From an uncultured Pseudomonadota bacterium (lineage in GTDB: Bacteria; Pseudomonadota; Gammaproteobacteria; Burkholderiales; Usitatibacteraceae): a stretch of DNA of 6,035 nucleotides. Where the stretch lies: NCBI GenBank assembly GCA_946885905.1, contig CAMPHL010000176.1, positions 1 through 6,035 on the forward strand. Direction: 5' to 3'. Numbering within the stretch: position 1 is the stretch's first letter; every line of letters starts with the position of its first letter. Under the pieces are notes generated by a model. That model was not told the DNA's origin. It was given only the letters and a program-made list of their open reading frames with translations, and made no database searches. The translations under genes were made by a program, and so were the position numbers. Positions 4,747-6,035 of the stretch are shown one piece after another.

Positions 4747-6035
4747 CCGCCGCCATGATCGAGACGCACGAAGTCGCCAACCAGGTGCATCCGCTGGAAG
4801 GCTACGACGCCTATGGGGCGGACCCTTGGCTGCGGGCGGCCGTGGCGCGCTCGAACGCGGCGTGGATCGAGGGCAATGCGCACGCACTCGGCAACTACGT
4901 GGGCTCGGCCGAAGCGCAGCACCACGCGGCGCTCGCGAACCGCTACACGCCCGAGCTGCACACGCACGATGCCGCCGGGCATCGCATCGACCGGGTCGAC
5001 TACCATCCGTCGTACCACGTGCTCATGAACCGCGCGTTCAACGCGGGCCTGCATTCGCTCGCGTGGAAGGGCGGTCCCGGCAGCTGCACCGCGCGAGCCG
5101 CGCTCTTCTACCTCTGGAACCAGCTCGAGCAGGGCACGGCGTGCCCGGTCACGATGACCTTCGCCTCGATCGCGGTGTTCGACCAGGCTGCGGAGCTGGC
5201 GAAGGCGTGGCGCCCGAAAGTGCTCGCCGATGCCTACGATCCGCGCGCCGAGCCCATCGCGCGCAAGAGCGGCGCGACCATCGGCATGGCCATGACCGAG
5301 AAGCAGGGCGGCTCGGACCTGCGCGCCGTCGCCACCGTCGCGGTGCCCGAGGCCGGAGCGTGGCGCCTCACGGGCCACAAGTGGTTCTGCTCGGCTCCGA
5401 TGAGCGACGGCTTCTTCACGCTCGCGCGCCTGCCCGAGGGTGTCACTTGCTTCCTGGTGCCGCGCTCGCTCCCCGACGGCCGGCGCAACACGTTCCTCAT
5501 CCAGCGCCTGAAGGAAAAGGTCGGCAACCGCTCCAACGCCTCCTCAGAGATCGAATACCGCGACACGTGGGCCGAGCTCGTGGGCGAGCCGGGCCGCGGC
5601 ATCGCCACGATCCTCTCGATGGCGCACCACACGCGCTTCGACATCGTGGTCGGCGTGGCCGGCATGATGCGCGCGGCGCTCAACCACGCCATGCACCACG
5701 CGCGGCATCGGCGCGCCTTCGGCAAGGAGCTGGCCGGGCATGCGTTGATGGCCAACGTCCTGGCGGACCTCGCCCTCGAGAGCGAGGCCGCGATGCTGCT
5801 CGCGTTCCGCCTCGCCGCGGCGTTCGATGCGTCGGGCTCGAACGCCGCCGAACGCGAGCTCCAGCGGGCCCTCACCCCCGTCGCCAAGTACTGGCTCTGC
5901 AAGCGCATGGTCCCGGTCGCGACCGAAGCGATGGAGTGCCTGGGCGGCAACGGCTACGTGGAGGAAAGCCCGCTCGCACGCCTCTACCGCGAGGCGCCAC
6001 TGAACGGCATCTGGGAGGGCAGCGGCAACGTGATC
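4743..6035 (+). CDS. aidB: AidB-type acyl-CoA dehydrogenase homologue (3' end cut off by window edge)
   Basis: The 431 residues present follow E. coli AidB nearly end to end as I recall that sequence. Shared stretches include CPVTMTFAS (134-142), IGMAMTEKQGGSD (180-192, flavin/substrate region), GHKWFCSAPMSD (211-222), RLKEKVGNRSNASSEIEYRD (255-274), TRFD (297-300), EAMECLGGNGYVEES (395-409) and LYREAPLNGIWEGSGN (414-429). E425 in WEGSGN is at the position of the acyl-CoA dehydrogenase-type glutamate. AidB is an FAD flavoprotein induced in the E. coli adaptive response to alkylating agents; it binds DNA, and its protective mechanism and physiological substrate are unsettled. The E. coli protein has about 540 residues, so roughly the last 100, belonging to the C-terminal domain linked to DNA binding, should lie beyond the right edge. 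The ATG overlaps the dacB TGA as ATGA. Ordinary isovaleryl-CoA-type dehydrogenases are less likely because of the AidB-specific N-terminal ~100 residues. Confidence 0.93.
   Translation, partial: MTAAMIETHEVANQVHPLEGYDAYGADPWLRAAVARSNAAWIEGNAHALGNYVGSAEAQHHAALANRYTPELHTHDAAGHRIDRVDYHPSYHVLMNRAFNAGLHSLAWKGGPGSCTARAALFYLWNQLEQGTACPVTMTFASIAVFDQAAELAKAWRPKVLADAYDPRAEPIARKSGATIGMAMTEKQGGSDLRAVATVAVPEAGAWRLTGHKWFCSAPMSDGFFTLARLPEGVTCFLVPRSLPDGRRNTFLIQRLKEKVGNRSNASSEIEYRDTWAELVGEPGRGIATILSMAHHTRFDIVVGVAGMMRAALNHAMHHARHRRAFGKELAGHALMANVLADLALESEAAMLLAFRLAAAFDASGSNAAERELQRALTPVAKYWLCKRMVPVATEAMECLGGNGYVEESPLARLYREAPLNGIWEGSGNVI

Noticed and set aside
3379..4887. A 502-codon minus-strand open frame opposite dacB.
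   Set aside because: dacB has all family motifs in the sense frame; the antisense protein is low-complexity Arg/Ala/His and recognisable only as a mirror reading.
4620..5950. Two minus-strand open frames of about 240-250 codons opposite aidB.
   Set aside because: aidB is collinear with E. coli AidB throughout; the opposite frames have no motifs and shadow-like composition.

Overview
The window is GC-rich bacterial DNA with strong G/C bias at third codon positions. The gene types and protein wording (a Pseudomonas/Burkholderia-style BioA, a PBP4 and an AidB) point to a proteobacterium, most likely a betaproteobacterium. This assignment is inference from sequence resemblance; no marker gene such as rRNA is present.

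Layout: two genes on the minus strand fill the left quarter. A signal-peptide-bearing phospholipase D/cardiolipin synthase-like protein (787 to 1, running off the left edge) follows directly on an unrecognised 213-aa protein (1429 to 788); the TAA of one is immediately followed by the GTG of the other. A roughly 200-bp divergent intergenic region (1430-1628) holds the only obvious AT-rich patch. To its right, four plus-strand genes are packed head to tail: an unrecognised 105-aa protein (1629-1946), bioA (1943-3229), a dacB/PBP4-type D-Ala-D-Ala carboxypeptidase (about 3265-4746, or from 3226), and an aidB-type acyl-CoA dehydrogenase homologue (4743 to beyond the right edge). The 105-aa gene/bioA and dacB/aidB junctions are 4-nt ATGA overlaps, and bioA/dacB may be a GTGA overlap, so the four genes read as one translationally coupled operon. 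Their known jobs (biotin synthesis, peptidoglycan trimming, alkylation response) share no pathway, so this looks like a co-transcribed housekeeping cluster rather than a dedicated system.

The most unusual structure is a roughly 120-nt imperfect inverted repeat (3231-3351) sitting exactly at the bioA/dacB junction. It looks like a dispersed palindromic intergenic element, yet the dacB frame reads through it, and its right arm, including a 9-nt tandem repeat, encodes the hydrophobic core of the PBP4 signal peptide. The same hairpin would sequester the ATG start and its ribosome binding site. I see no CRISPR array, tRNA, rRNA, transposase or defence system, and no evidence of a wholly new multi-gene system.
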